From Alteriqipengyuania lutimaris (GTDB taxonomy: Bacteria; Pseudomonadota; Alphaproteobacteria; Sphingomonadales; Sphingomonadaceae): 64,000 nucleotides of DNA. Under the pieces are notes generated by a model. It searched no databases, had not been told where the DNA came from, and saw nothing but the letters and a program-made list of their open reading frames with translations. The stretch is from assembly GCF_003363135.1 (NCBI RefSeq), contig NZ_QRBB01000001.1, positions 2,268,501-2,332,500 of the forward strand. The letters are read 5' to 3'. This document shows, one piece after another, positions 49,541 through 58,432 of this stretch (its first letter is position 1; every line of letters starts with the position of its first letter). The translations under genes were made by a program, and so were the position numbers.

Positions 49541-50923
49541 TCAGCCGCCGGCCGGCACCGATAGGGTGAAGGTCGCGCCCTCTCCCGGCGTGCTCTCGAT
49601 CGTCAGATCGCCGCCCATCGCCTGCGCGAGGCGTTTGGAGATATAGAGGCCAAGCCCCGACCCGCCGCCGTCGCTGCGGCCGAGGCGTTCGAACTTGTCG
49701 AACACGATGCGCTGCGCCTGCGCGTCGAGACCGGGGCCTTGGTCCGACACCGAAACGCGCGCCTTGCCGCCCTCTTGGCCGAGCGAGACCGTGATGGTCG
49801 AACCTTCGGGTGAATAGCGGATCGCGTTGCCCACGAGGTTGAGAAGAACCTGCAAGACACGCCGGAATTCGGCCGTGGCAGGCTGACTTGAACCGCGCGG
49901 CGGCGGGGCAATCGTGATCTTCTTCTCCTGCGCACGGACGGCAAGAATACCCGCCGCCCGCTGAGCGACATCGGCAAGGTCGATCGGATCGGGAGCGGCG
50001 CGAAAGCCATCCGATTCCACGACTTCGAGATCGGTCAGATCATCTACCAGCGACAGCAGGTGTTGCCCTGCGTTGACGATATCGCGCGCATAATCGCTGT
50101 ATTCATCGCCCAGCGGTCCTGCGAGGCGAGATCGGATCGTTTCCGCATTGGCCACGATACGCGCGATCGGCTGGCGCAGGATCGGGGTCAGATCGCGCCC
50201 GATCGAGGCACCGTCATCCGCCCGGCGGTCACGCCGTTCCTTGCGGGCAACCCATGCGCGATTGGCGATCAGGTAAAGCTCGAACCCCTGCGACCCCGGC
50301 GTCGGCGCGCCGAGCGGGATCAGGCGTGCGGTCCAGTTGCGCGGGCTGCCGTCGATCGAGACGCGCGCCTGGTCGAGCAGACGCCAGTGTAGCGGCTGGG
50401 CATGCTGGCTGCCCTCGATATCGACGAAATCAGTCCACATCTGGCCCAGGTTCTCGCTCATCCGCTTGAGCAGGGGCTGGAGATCTTCCGCCTCGGTATG
50501 GACGGTCAGAACCTTCTGGTCGGCATCGAGCCGGGCGTGCAGTTCGGCGAGGGCGTCGTCGATGGCGTCGCGGCGCGCGGCAGCATCGTCGTCGCTATCG
50601 GCAGGCGGCGGGCTTGCCTGCCAGGTTACGATTCCGATGGCGCAGCCGGTTGCAGCGGAGCCGGTGTCCTCGGTCGGGATGATCTCCATCCAGCTCTTGA
50701 TCCGGTCGGCCCCGTCGAAGGCGTGGATCGTGCGACCGAGCCGCAGGTTCGTCCGGCGCGCTTTGCGCACCTGCTCGCGCAGTTCGGGAATCGCGATCAC
50801 GCCGGGAATCTCGCCTCCGCAACGCCGCTGGAGCGCGGCGAGCGGCTCGTCGGCGGCGATCAGGCGGTCCTGCTCGTCGGTGCGCGCACGCGCAATGTAG
50901 CTCTGTTCGGAGTCGTCCATCAC
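49541..50923 (-). CDS. Histidine-kinase-like protein lacking the phospho-acceptor His
   Basis: 460 residues, no membrane segment. The N-terminal half contains a PAS-like region (about 50-220). A HisKA-like dimerisation helix follows: GRDLTPILRQPIARIVANAE aligns with the canonical SHELRTPL box, but Pro247 stands where His is required. The HATPase domain looks intact: N-box NLVGNAIRYSPEG (Asn366), G1 DQGPGLD, G2 GGGSGLGLYISK. So it could bind ATP but not autophosphorylate conventionally. DivL of Caulobacter is a precedent (Tyr instead of His). It lies 3 bp after the 329-residue gene. Confidence 0.88.
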   Translation of the reverse strand: MMDDSEQSYIARARTDEQDRLIAADEPLAALQRRCGGEIPGVIAIPELREQVRKARRTNLRLGRTIHAFDGADRIKSWMEIIPTEDTGSAATGCAIGIVTWQASPPPADSDDDAAARRDAIDDALAELHARLDADQKVLTVHTEAEDLQPLLKRMSENLGQMWTDFVDIEGSQHAQPLHWRLLDQARVSIDGSPRNWTARLIPLGAPTPGSQGFELYLIANRAWVARKERRDRRADDGASIGRDLTPILRQPIARIVANAETIRSRLAGPLGDEYSDYARDIVNAGQHLLSLVDDLTDLEVVESDGFRAAPDPIDLADVAQRAAGILAVRAQEKKITIAPPPRGSSQPATAEFRRVLQVLLNLVGNAIRYSPEGSTITVSLGQEGGKARVSVSDQGPGLDAQAQRIVFDKFERLGRSDGGGSGLGLYISKRLAQAMGGDLTIESTPGEGATFTLSVPAGG

Positions 50924-50926
50924 GTC

Positions 50927-51916
50927 CTACTCGGCGTGCCCGTAGGGCGAGGAAACAAGAAGCGCGCGTGCATCCGCCGTACTCACCTGCCCGATGGCGT
51001 CAGGCATTGTGGCATCCGGATGCAGGGAGCGGAGTTGGGCGCGGGTTTCGGCGAAGCTGAGCCCCGCCGCGCGCAGCGACAGGGCGAACCGCACGAGCAG
51101 GCGATCATTGGTCGAAACAACGATGATGTCGCGTTCCTGCGCCGCCCGATGCGCCAGCGCCGTGAGGAACAGCGCTGCGCCGCCATGCGTCAGCGACAGG
51201 GCGACGTCGGCGCGCTGGCCCAAACCCTTGACCGTCCGGTCGAGAAGCGAAAGCCGCGCCTCGTTCTCGGCGCGCATCCGGCGAATACGCTCTTCGACCT
51301 TGGCGGCGAGATCCTCGCTCACGTCGTCGCGCTGACGCCGCCAGACCGAGAGAAAATTGGTGAACTGGTCTTCCGGCAGCTCGGCCAGCGGCATTTCCAT
51401 CCGCTTCTGCTGCTCGATGAAGCGGGCCTGCGCGGCGAGCGCGCCCATCGCCGCATCGGCAAGGTCTGCGTCTTCGGACGAGATCAGCGACTGCAGCAGG
51501 GGCGAGAGAACCGGGTCGATCCCGTTTCGCCCGCGCAACCGGTCCGCCAGCTGCCATTCGATCGCCAGCGCGTGGCAATGGCCCAGGAATGCGGCATGGC
51601 GCGCAAGCTCTTCGCCCAGCGCATCCGCGCGGCCATCAGCATAGCCGAAGATATCGTTCGCGCCCATCTCCTCCGCCTCGACCCGCAGCAGGCGGTAGGC
51701 CGCACTGCGCAGCATGCCGCGCACGCGCGCAATGATGGAATCGCTGAACAGCGAGCGATCATGCGTGTTGAGGAAGTGGGTGAGGACAGGCGTAAGGGTC
51801 GACAGCGCCATGTCCCCCCGCGCCAGTTCGGCACGCAGGTTCGCGTCGACCGGTTGGTCTACGTGCATTGAATCCGGTAATGTCTCCGGCACGCTGGTCA
51901 TGGGCCTGTCAGTCAC
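50927..51916 (-). CDS. Conserved hypothetical helical protein next to pseudokinase
   Basis: 329 residues, GTG start at 51916 with AAGGA five bases before it; ATG 51901 and 51868 are alternatives. The protein is predicted almost wholly helical, without signal peptide or membrane segment. It contains HFLNTHDRSLFSDSIIARVRGMLRSAAYRLLRVEAEEMG and a C-terminal SLRAAGLSFAETRAQLRSLHP. It has some resemblance to DUF2336-type helical-repeat proteins but I cannot assign it. Its tight linkage to the kinase-like gene suggests they act together. Confidence 0.75.
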   Translation of the reverse strand: MTDRPMTSVPETLPDSMHVDQPVDANLRAELARGDMALSTLTPVLTHFLNTHDRSLFSDSIIARVRGMLRSAAYRLLRVEAEEMGANDIFGYADGRADALGEELARHAAFLGHCHALAIEWQLADRLRGRNGIDPVLSPLLQSLISSEDADLADAAMGALAAQARFIEQQKRMEMPLAELPEDQFTNFLSVWRRQRDDVSEDLAAKVEERIRRMRAENEARLSLLDRTVKGLGQRADVALSLTHGGAALFLTALAHRAAQERDIIVVSTNDRLLVRFALSLRAAGLSFAETRAQLRSLHPDATMPDAIGQVSTADARALLVSSPYGHAE

Positions 51917-52094
51917 CGTCCTTGCTTAGCCCGCTATCGTTAAGGGGCCATTATCCCTGATCGATCGCGGCGGCTCTTTAGCACAGGCGCGAGCCGGTTG
52001 CAGTCCCCGCAAGAGCTGGGCTGTGCATCGATTCAGGAGGAATGATTTAAGCTGGCGTCGCCTACTTCCGGGCGCGCCGCCCCCCGGGCATCGC
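51917..52094. other. Spacer between the Hpt-like and 329-residue genes
   Basis: 178 bp. AGGAGG at 52035-52040 is followed after one base by ATG-ATT-TAA on the plus strand, which is too close and too short to be a real gene. No terminator is recognised, so cotranscription of the two minus-strand genes is possible but uncertain. Confidence 0.35.
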
Positions 52095-52406
52095 TCAGGT
52101 GACGGGCGCCGTATCGAAATCCGCAAGGAAGCGGTCGAGACCGCGCAGGGCCACCGGATCGCCGGGAGCGGTATCGATCGCGCCTTGCGCCAGCACAATG
52201 AGCTCTTCGGCATGGAAGCTGGCCGCCAGACCCTTGATCCGCTGCGCCGCAATCAACCAGTTGCCATCGCAGCGTGCGCGGCGCAAAAGGTCTATCTGAT
52301 GCGCCAGGCTTTCTCGAAAGGCTCCACGCAGCTCGCTCAGCAGCGCGGGATCGTCTCCGGCGGCAGCAGCAAGGGTGGCGGAAAAGGCGGCATTTTCGAA
52401 GGCCAT
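52095..52406 (-). CDS. Hpt-like protein lacking the phospho-acceptor His
   Basis: 103 residues, about the length of a single Hpt domain. The segment NWLIAAQRIKGLAASFHAEELIVLAQ aligns well with the Hpt consensus around AHxLKGxAxxxG, but the phosphorylated His is replaced by Gln55. The remaining four-helix pattern is intact. It probably binds receiver domains or the nearby kinase-like protein without taking a phosphate. Start ATG 52406. Divergent from the coiled-coil gene, 71 bp between starts. Confidence 0.78.
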   Translation of the reverse strand: MAFENAAFSATLAAAAGDDPALLSELRGAFRESLAHQIDLLRRARCDGNWLIAAQRIKGLAASFHAEELIVLAQGAIDTAPGDPVALRGLDRFLADFDTAPVT

Positions 52407-52477
52407 AAATCTTTAACTACGGACCAGGCAGTTAACGCAGGGTTTAAGCGGGACGAAAACATGGTAGGCAAAAGCGC

Positions 52478-54946
52478 ATGAACGGGGGACCGTCGATCCG
52501 GGCCGTAGGGCACAGCGACGCCGCAACCGACGGCAGCGAACCCGCACGGGTGGCCGAAACCGAAACCCCTGACCATATCGATCCCACTCCTGAGGAGGAA
52601 TGGCTCGACGAAGGAGAGGCGGAAGAAGCGGAACGCGCGCCCCTCCTCGCCAGTCCGATCGCCACCGCCATTGCTGCGCTCGCGCTGATAGGCTGGACCG
52701 TGCTGTTCGTGGCTTCGCTGGGGATGAACAGCTTTCGGAGCATGACGCTCGACGCGGTGCCCCCTGCCCTTGTCTCGTGGTCGATCCCGACGCTGCTCAT
52801 ACTGTTCGTTTGGCACCTCGCCAGCCAGCGCGCGAGCAGGCAGAGCGCGCATTTCCGGGCCACGGCAAAGGCTGCGGTCGACGACATTGCCGAGCTCGAG
52901 GCAAGGCTCTCCACGGTCAATCGCGAGCTGAGCCTCGCGCGCGAATTCCTAACCCGGCAGACCCGCGAACTGGAGTCGCATGGCCGCGTGGCCGCGTCCC
53001 GCCTGTCGCAAAACGCCGACCGGATCGAAGCGCTGGTGGCCGAGAATGGCGAGGAGGTGGAGCGGATCGCACGCGTATCCGAGACCGCGCTCGCCAATAT
53101 GGCCAAGCTGCGCGACGATCTGCCCGTGATCACCAATGCCTCGCGCGATGCGGCCAACGCGGTCGGATCGGCGGGCGAACGTGCACAGGCCTCGCTCGAC
53201 AGCCTCACCAGCGGCCTGTCGCGGCTCAACGAGTTCGGCGAAGCCGGTGAGCGGCATGTCGAGCATTTCCGCAGCCAGGTCGATCGCACGCTGACCACGC
53301 TGGGGGATCGCGTGGCCGAGCTGGAGGCGATGGCCGATGCTCGTTTCACCGCCCTGCGCCAGCAGAGCGAGAGCTTCCGCACCGATCTGGACGGCCGCGA
53401 GGTCGAGGCTCTGGCAGCAGCGCAAGCCCGGATCGACAAGCTGCGCGAACGGCTGACCGATGCGGTCGCCGAGGTGCAATCGATCGACGAGCACGCGATG
53501 GGCGCAGCGCAGACGCGCCTCGAAAGCCTGCGCGAAGAGGCGGAGCGGATCGACGAGAACATGAAGGCGCGCGATCGCGAATTCGTCGACTGGGTCGAGG
53601 CGCGCCGGACGCGACAGAAGGAAATCGAGGAGGAGGCACTCGGCTCGCTGGAAACCCGGCTGGAAGCCATCGATGCAGCGGTGAAAGAGCGTCGCGAGAG
53701 CCACGTACGGGCCGCAGACGCGATTGCCGAAGCCAGCGAGGCCGCAGCCGAACGCCTGTCGATCGCAGTCGCGCGGATCGACGATGTGGCCGGCCGCGCG
53801 GGCAAGGCGCGCGATACGATGGTCGAAGCAACCGATACGCTCGAACAGCGCCTGACAACCGGTAGCGGCGATCTGGCCGCGCTGAACGAGAGCCTCGCCG
53901 AAGCGACCGAAGCGGGCGTTCGCCTGCTCGAACTGATCCAGGCTGGCGCGTCACACAGCCGCGAAGTTTTGCCGAGTGCGATGGAAGCTGCCGAGGCCCG
54001 GCTGAAGGCGCTGCGCGAGAACGGCGAGAAACTCCGCCGCACCATCGAAGAAGGTGCGACGCGGAGCGAGCATCTTTCGGCCTACATCCTCGACACCCGT
54101 GAAAAGGGAGAGGAAATCTTCGGGGTGGCCGACCGGATCGACGATCGGCTCGCCAAGACCCGCGACACGATGACGGAAAACATCGCCTCGCTGCGCACCG
54201 CGCTTGCCCTGCTCGACGAGGAAGCCGGCGCCGTGTCCGAAGCGACCGCGACGCGCGTTTCGCAGGCGGTCGAGGAGCTCGAGACTGCGGCGGACAAGGC
54301 GCGCGCGGCGATGGCACGCTACGCCGGCGAGGACGGAAGCGATCTCGGTGCCGAGATCGGCGAGAATGCCGCGACCAGCCTTACCGCCGCGATGCGCGAA
54401 CAGGCGGATGAGGCGCTGGAAGAATTGCGCGAGGCCACCAGACGCTCCGCCGAGGCGGCGCGCGATGCGGCACGGCAGTTGCGCGATCAGCTGTCACTGG
54501 TCAGCGAACTTGCCGGGAACCTCGAAACGCGGGTCTCGGTCGCCCGCGAGCGTGCCGAGGAGCAGGTTGACAATGATTTCGCGCGGCGTGTTGCGCTGAT
54601 TACCGAGAGCCTGAATTCCAACGCAATCGATATCGCCAAGGCCTTGTCGAGCGAAGTCACCGACACCGCGTGGGCGAGCTACCTGCGCGGCGATCGCGGC
54701 GTTTTCACCCGTCGCGCGGTGCGCCTGCTCGACAACCGGCAGGCCCGCGAAATCGCCGAATTGTATGACGAGGACGACGATTTCCGCGATCACGTAAATC
54801 GCTACATCCACGATTTCGAGGCGATGCTGCGTACACTGCTGTCGACCCGCGACGGCAACGCCCTCGCCGTCACGCTGCTCGGCTCCGAGGTCGGTAAGCT
54901 TTACGTCGCAATGGCGCAGGCGCTGGAGCGGCTGCGGGCCGGCTGA
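52478..54946 (+). CDS. Large membrane-anchored coiled-coil protein, TipN-like architecture
   Basis: 822 residues. An acidic cytoplasmic N-terminus (1-55), two membrane helices (about 59-81 and 96-114) and then a continuous, highly charged coiled coil to about residue 690. The last 120 residues form a distinct domain: NSNAIDIAKALSSEVTDTAWASYLRGD, FTRRAVRLLDNRQAREIAELY and the ending VGKLYVAMAQALERLR. Caulobacter TipN, which marks the new pole, has two N-terminal membrane segments and a C-terminal coiled coil of similar total size. The family assignment is my inference from architecture; no catalytic motif is visible. Confidence 0.85.
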   Translation: MNGGPSIRAVGHSDAATDGSEPARVAETETPDHIDPTPEEEWLDEGEAEEAERAPLLASPIATAIAALALIGWTVLFVASLGMNSFRSMTLDAVPPALVSWSIPTLLILFVWHLASQRASRQSAHFRATAKAAVDDIAELEARLSTVNRELSLAREFLTRQTRELESHGRVAASRLSQNADRIEALVAENGEEVERIARVSETALANMAKLRDDLPVITNASRDAANAVGSAGERAQASLDSLTSGLSRLNEFGEAGERHVEHFRSQVDRTLTTLGDRVAELEAMADARFTALRQQSESFRTDLDGREVEALAAAQARIDKLRERLTDAVAEVQSIDEHAMGAAQTRLESLREEAERIDENMKARDREFVDWVEARRTRQKEIEEEALGSLETRLEAIDAAVKERRESHVRAADAIAEASEAAAERLSIAVARIDDVAGRAGKARDTMVEATDTLEQRLTTGSGDLAALNESLAEATEAGVRLLELIQAGASHSREVLPSAMEAAEARLKALRENGEKLRRTIEEGATRSEHLSAYILDTREKGEEIFGVADRIDDRLAKTRDTMTENIASLRTALALLDEEAGAVSEATATRVSQAVEELETAADKARAAMARYAGEDGSDLGAEIGENAATSLTAAMREQADEALEELREATRRSAEAARDAARQLRDQLSLVSELAGNLETRVSVARERAEEQVDNDFARRVALITESLNSNAIDIAKALSSEVTDTAWASYLRGDRGVFTRRAVRLLDNRQAREIAELYDEDDDFRDHVNRYIHDFEAMLRTLLSTRDGNALAVTLLGSEVGKLYVAMAQALERLRAG

Positions 54947-54955
54947 GCGGCGCCG

Positions 54956-55237
54956 CTACGCGCCCCGCTGGCCGGGTGGGAGCATGAAGTCGAAGCTCTC
55001 TCTGGTGATCCAGCCCTGCTCCCAGTTGGCCACCCACAGCGCAGTCAGCACCACGGCAATCACGGCCGCGCGCAGCGCCAGCCTGCCCGGGCGGAAATTG
55101 GCCGGAGCGCTTTCCGCCTGGCCGGGCGTGAGGTCCAGCCCCATCTCCTCGTGCGTGCGCACACCGAACGGCAGCATCACGAACGCGACGAAGATCCATA
55201 CGAGGACGTAGATCGCGAGGATGGACCACGGGCTCAT
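54956..55237 (-). CDS. DUF1467-family small membrane protein
   Basis: 93 residues with two membrane helices (about 5-24 and 50-70) and the conserved FVMLPFGVRTHEEMG between them, the DUF1467 signature. Function is unknown. It starts one base after the end of the RNase J gene, so the two are cotranscribed. Confidence 0.9.
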   Translation of the reverse strand: MSPWSILAIYVLVWIFVAFVMLPFGVRTHEEMGLDLTPGQAESAPANFRPGRLALRAAVIAVVLTALWVANWEQGWITRESFDFMLPPGQRGA

Positions 55238-55238
55238 G

Positions 55239-56888
55239 TCAGTCCTCCGTCAGGATGACCTGGACCTGCGGGCGCTTGCCCGACCAGCGATTGGCGGCAC
55301 GGCGTGCGGCAAGTCTGGCCGCCTCGTGGCGGGACTTGGGATCCTTCGCATCGCGTCCGCGCAGGCGCCGCAGCGCCTCCCGCACATCGCGGGTAGCCTC
55401 GGCGACGAAATCGGGAAAATCCTCGTCGAGTGGCAGGCCGAGCGCGCGGATCGTCACTTGTTCCTTGCCCGAAAGAACCACGATCAGAACGCCGTCGCGG
55501 GCGAGCCTGCGCCGTTCGGTGATCGCGTTGCCGTCGGCGGGCACGATGATGTCACCGTCGAGTACGAGGCGCCCGGTCGCCACCTGCGCAATCTTGCCCG
55601 GTTCGCCCGGTGCCAGTTGCACGATATCGCCGTTCTTCTGGAAGACCGCGTGCGGGATGCCTTCAGCGAGGCCGAGCCGCGCCTGTTCCTGCATGTGGCG
55701 GACCTCCCCGTGCACGGGCACCAGCACCTCGGGCTTGAGCCATTCGTACAGCGCCTGCAGTTCGGGGCGGCCCGGATGGCCGGAGACATGGATCATGCTC
55801 TGCCGGTCGGTCACCATCACGATCCCGCGCTCTGCCAGCTGGTTCATCACCTTGCCGATCGAAATCTCGTTGCCCGGAATCTGGCGGCTCGAGAACAGCA
55901 CCACGTCACCGCGCGACAGCTCGATCGGGTGGTTGTTGTCCGCCATCCTGCCGAGCGCGGCACGCGGCTCTCCCTGCCCGCCGGTGGCAAGGATCAGCAC
56001 CTTGCCGCGTGGCATTTTCATCGCGGTATCCCAGTCGACCCGCTCGGGGAAATCGGTGAGATAACCGTTGGCCTGGCTGACTTCGAGAATGCGGTCGAGC
56101 GACCGGCCCGCCATCACCACTTCGCGGCCCGTCTCCTTCGCGATCTCGCCCAGCGTGTGCAGCCGCGCGACATTGGAGGCGAAGGTGGTGACGACCACGC
56201 GACGGTCGGACCATTTCTCCACCTGTTCGAGCAGGCCCTTGTAGACAGCACCTTCCGAACCACTCGGTTCGGGATTGAACACGTTGGTGCTGTCGCACAC
56301 CAGCGCCAGGACGCCATCGTCGCCAATGGCGCGCAGCTCTTCCTCGGTCGTCGGCTCGCCGATGATCGGGTCCTCGTCCAGCTTCCAGTCGCCGGTGTGG
56401 AAGACCTTGCCGTAGGGCGTGTCGATCAGCAGCGCGTTGCCCTCCGCGATCGAGTGGGCGAGCGGCAGGTAGCGGATGCCGAAGGGTCCGATCTGCATGT
56501 CGTCATCGCCTTCGCGGACGATATACAGCGGCACCTCGTCCACCAGATCGGCTTCCTGAAGCTTGCGCCGGACGAGATCGGCGGTGAACGGCGTCGCGTA
56601 GAGCGGCACGCCCAGATCGGCGGCGAAATAGGGGATCGCGCCGATATGGTCCTCGTGCGCATGGGTGAGGACGATGCCAAGCAGGTCCTTCGCCCGATCC
56701 TCGATGAATTCGAGATCGGCGAAGACCAGCTCGATCCCGGGATACTCGTTGGCGCCGAAGGTCATGCCGAGGTCGACCATCAGCCACTTGCCATCGCAGC
56801 CGTAGAGATTGACGTTCATCCCGATCTCGGCCGATCCGCCCAGCGCGAGAAACAGGAGTTCGTTCTCCGGCTTGTAATTCTTTTTCAT
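55239..56888 (-). CDS. rnj: Ribonuclease J
   Basis: 549 residues. Metallo-beta-lactamase/beta-CASP nuclease: the metal motif is HAHEDH (His76, His78, Asp80, His81), followed by HTGDWKLDEDP and ATGGQGEPRAALGRM, with SSRQIPGNE in the beta-CASP domain and HVSGHPGRPELQAL. RNase J processes and degrades RNA from the 5' end in alphaproteobacteria, including 23S rRNA maturation. It follows coaX by 1 bp. Confidence 0.96.
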   Translation of the reverse strand: MKKNYKPENELLFLALGGSAEIGMNVNLYGCDGKWLMVDLGMTFGANEYPGIELVFADLEFIEDRAKDLLGIVLTHAHEDHIGAIPYFAADLGVPLYATPFTADLVRRKLQEADLVDEVPLYIVREGDDDMQIGPFGIRYLPLAHSIAEGNALLIDTPYGKVFHTGDWKLDEDPIIGEPTTEEELRAIGDDGVLALVCDSTNVFNPEPSGSEGAVYKGLLEQVEKWSDRRVVVTTFASNVARLHTLGEIAKETGREVVMAGRSLDRILEVSQANGYLTDFPERVDWDTAMKMPRGKVLILATGGQGEPRAALGRMADNNHPIELSRGDVVLFSSRQIPGNEISIGKVMNQLAERGIVMVTDRQSMIHVSGHPGRPELQALYEWLKPEVLVPVHGEVRHMQEQARLGLAEGIPHAVFQKNGDIVQLAPGEPGKIAQVATGRLVLDGDIIVPADGNAITERRRLARDGVLIVVLSGKEQVTIRALGLPLDEDFPDFVAEATRDVREALRRLRGRDAKDPKSRHEAARLAARRAANRWSGKRPQVQVILTED

Positions 56889-56889
56889 A

Positions 56890-57672
56890 TCATCCTTTGG
56901 AAATCGTCCGCTTGGCGAGCAATTGCAGGCCGCGGATCGTCAGGTCGGTGTCGACCACATCAAATATGTCCGTATGATCGTCGAACAAGACCGACAGGCC
57001 GCCTGTCGCAACGATCTTCGTCGGGCGGCCTATCTCCGCCTTCATGCGCGCGATCAGGCCTTCCATCATCGCGACATAGCCCCAGAACACGCCGATCAGC
57101 ATCTGATCTTCGGTGTTGCGGCCAATCACGCTATCGGTCGCGGGGGCGCTGATTGCAATGCGCGGCAGCTTGGCGGTCTTGCCTACCAGCGCATCGAGCG
57201 AGAGATTGATCCCGGGTGCGATGATCCCGCCCTTGTAGGCGCCGTTGAAATCGACGACCTCGAACTTGGTCGCGGTCCCGAAATCGAGCACGATCATGTC
57301 CCCGCCGACGAGGGCATGAGCGGCAATGCAGTTGAGCGCGCGGTCCGCGCCGAGCGTACTGGGCAGATCGACGTCGATCTCGAAATTCCAGCCCGCATCG
57401 CCCTGCCCTGCGATGATCGGCGTGATCCCGAAATATTTCTCCGCCAGCACGGTCAGGTTGTGGTCCGCGCGCGGCACGACCGAACCGAAGATGATGTGCG
57501 TGATGTCTTCGCGGGCTACCCCTTCGATGCCCAGCAGCTGGAACAGCCAAACGGCATATTCGTCGCCGGTGCGCCGCCCGTCGGTCGAGATGCGCCAGCG
57601 GGCGCGCAGTTCTTCGCCATCAAACAGCGCGAAGACGAGATTGGTATTTCCGACATCGATCGCGAGAAGCAT
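56890..57672 (-). CDS. coaX: Type III pantothenate kinase
   Basis: 260 residues. Phosphate-binding [18 protein letters not shown], the [13 protein letters not shown] segment and [12 protein letters not shown] (catalytic Asp) and the [11 protein letters not shown] loop define CoaX, the potassium-dependent form of the first CoA-biosynthesis kinase. It sits between birA and rnj. Confidence 0.96.
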   Translation of the reverse strand: MLLAIDVGNTNLVFALFDGEELRARWRISTDGRRTGDEYAVWLFQLLGIEGVAREDITHIIFGSVVPRADHNLTVLAEKYFGITPIIAGQGDAGWNFEIDVDLPSTLGADRALNCIAAHALVGGDMIVLDFGTATKFEVVDFNGAYKGGIIAPGINLSLDALVGKTAKLPRIAISAPATDSVIGRNTEDQMLIGVFWGYVAMMEGLIARMKAEIGRPTKIVATGGLSVLFDDHTDIFDVVDTDLTIRGLQLLAKRTISKG

Positions 57673-57691
57673 TAGCTATCCTTTGCCTGTA

Positions 57692-58405
57692 TCATGGCGC
57701 CAGCATCACATCTCCGGCGTGAATGACACGGGTCTGTCCATCGGCCAAGCGCAGTCGCATGGCGCCCTCGTCGCTCAGGCCCGCATAAACGCCCGCTAGA
57801 ACCGCGCCGCCAGGCTCGTGGACCGTCAGCGCGGTCCCTTCGGGCACCGCGGCCGCCCGCCAGCGCGCGAGGAGCGGATCGATGCCGTAGTCGCGCCAGC
57901 GGCCGAGATCGCGCGTCCAGCTTTCGGCAAGCGTCGCGGCGAAGGTGTCGCGGTCGGGAGCGGGGCCGAAATCGGCCAATTTCACGGTCCTGCGATCTGG
58001 CAGATCCGGAGCGGCCGCGAGGTTTACGCCGATTCCGACGACCACGCCGGCGCCCTCGCGCTCAAGCAATATCCCTGCGAGCTTGGCACCGCCCACGAGC
58101 AGGTCGTTGGGCCACTTGAGCTGGAGGTTGGCGAGCGTGGGGCACTGCGCCTGAACCGCTTCGAGCAGCGCAATACCGGCCACCAGCGCCAGCGTTGCAG
58201 GCGGCGGGTCGCCCGCCCGCAGATGGCACAGGGTCGAGCCCATGAAGTTGCCCTGCCCGTCATGCCAGCCCCGACCCTGACGGCCGCGCCCGGCGCTCTG
58301 CCGGTAGGCGACCAGCCAATCGCCTTCGCGCACGCCCTCGCCATTGCGCAGCGCCTGCAACAGGTCGGCGTTGGTCGAGCCGGTTTCGGGTATGGTCCGG
58401 ATCAA
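57692..58405 (-). CDS. birA: Biotin--[acetyl-CoA-carboxylase] ligase
   Basis: 237 residues, without the N-terminal HTH of E. coli BirA, so a ligase only and not a repressor. SAGRGRQGRGWHDGQGNFMGS binds biotinyl-AMP; LQLKWPNDLLVGGAKLAGILLE contains the catalytic Lys; GIGVNLAAAPDLPD follows. It biotinylates the AccB subunit. 27 bp separate it from nuoN, so it may be the tail of the nuo transcript. Confidence 0.95.
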   Translation of the reverse strand: MIRTIPETGSTNADLLQALRNGEGVREGDWLVAYRQSAGRGRQGRGWHDGQGNFMGSTLCHLRAGDPPPATLALVAGIALLEAVQAQCPTLANLQLKWPNDLLVGGAKLAGILLEREGAGVVVGIGVNLAAAPDLPDRRTVKLADFGPAPDRDTFAATLAESWTRDLGRWRDYGIDPLLARWRAAAVPEGTALTVHEPGGAVLAGVYAGLSDEGAMRLRLADGQTRVIHAGDVMLAP

Positions 58406-58432
58406 GACGGGCGGATCGGGCGGCGCGCGGCG

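Noticed and set aside
52042..52050. ATG-ATT-TAA after AGGAGG, a possible minimal start-stop element
   Set aside because: Only one base separates the Shine-Dalgarno from ATG, too close for initiation, and it is on the strand opposite to the flanking operon.
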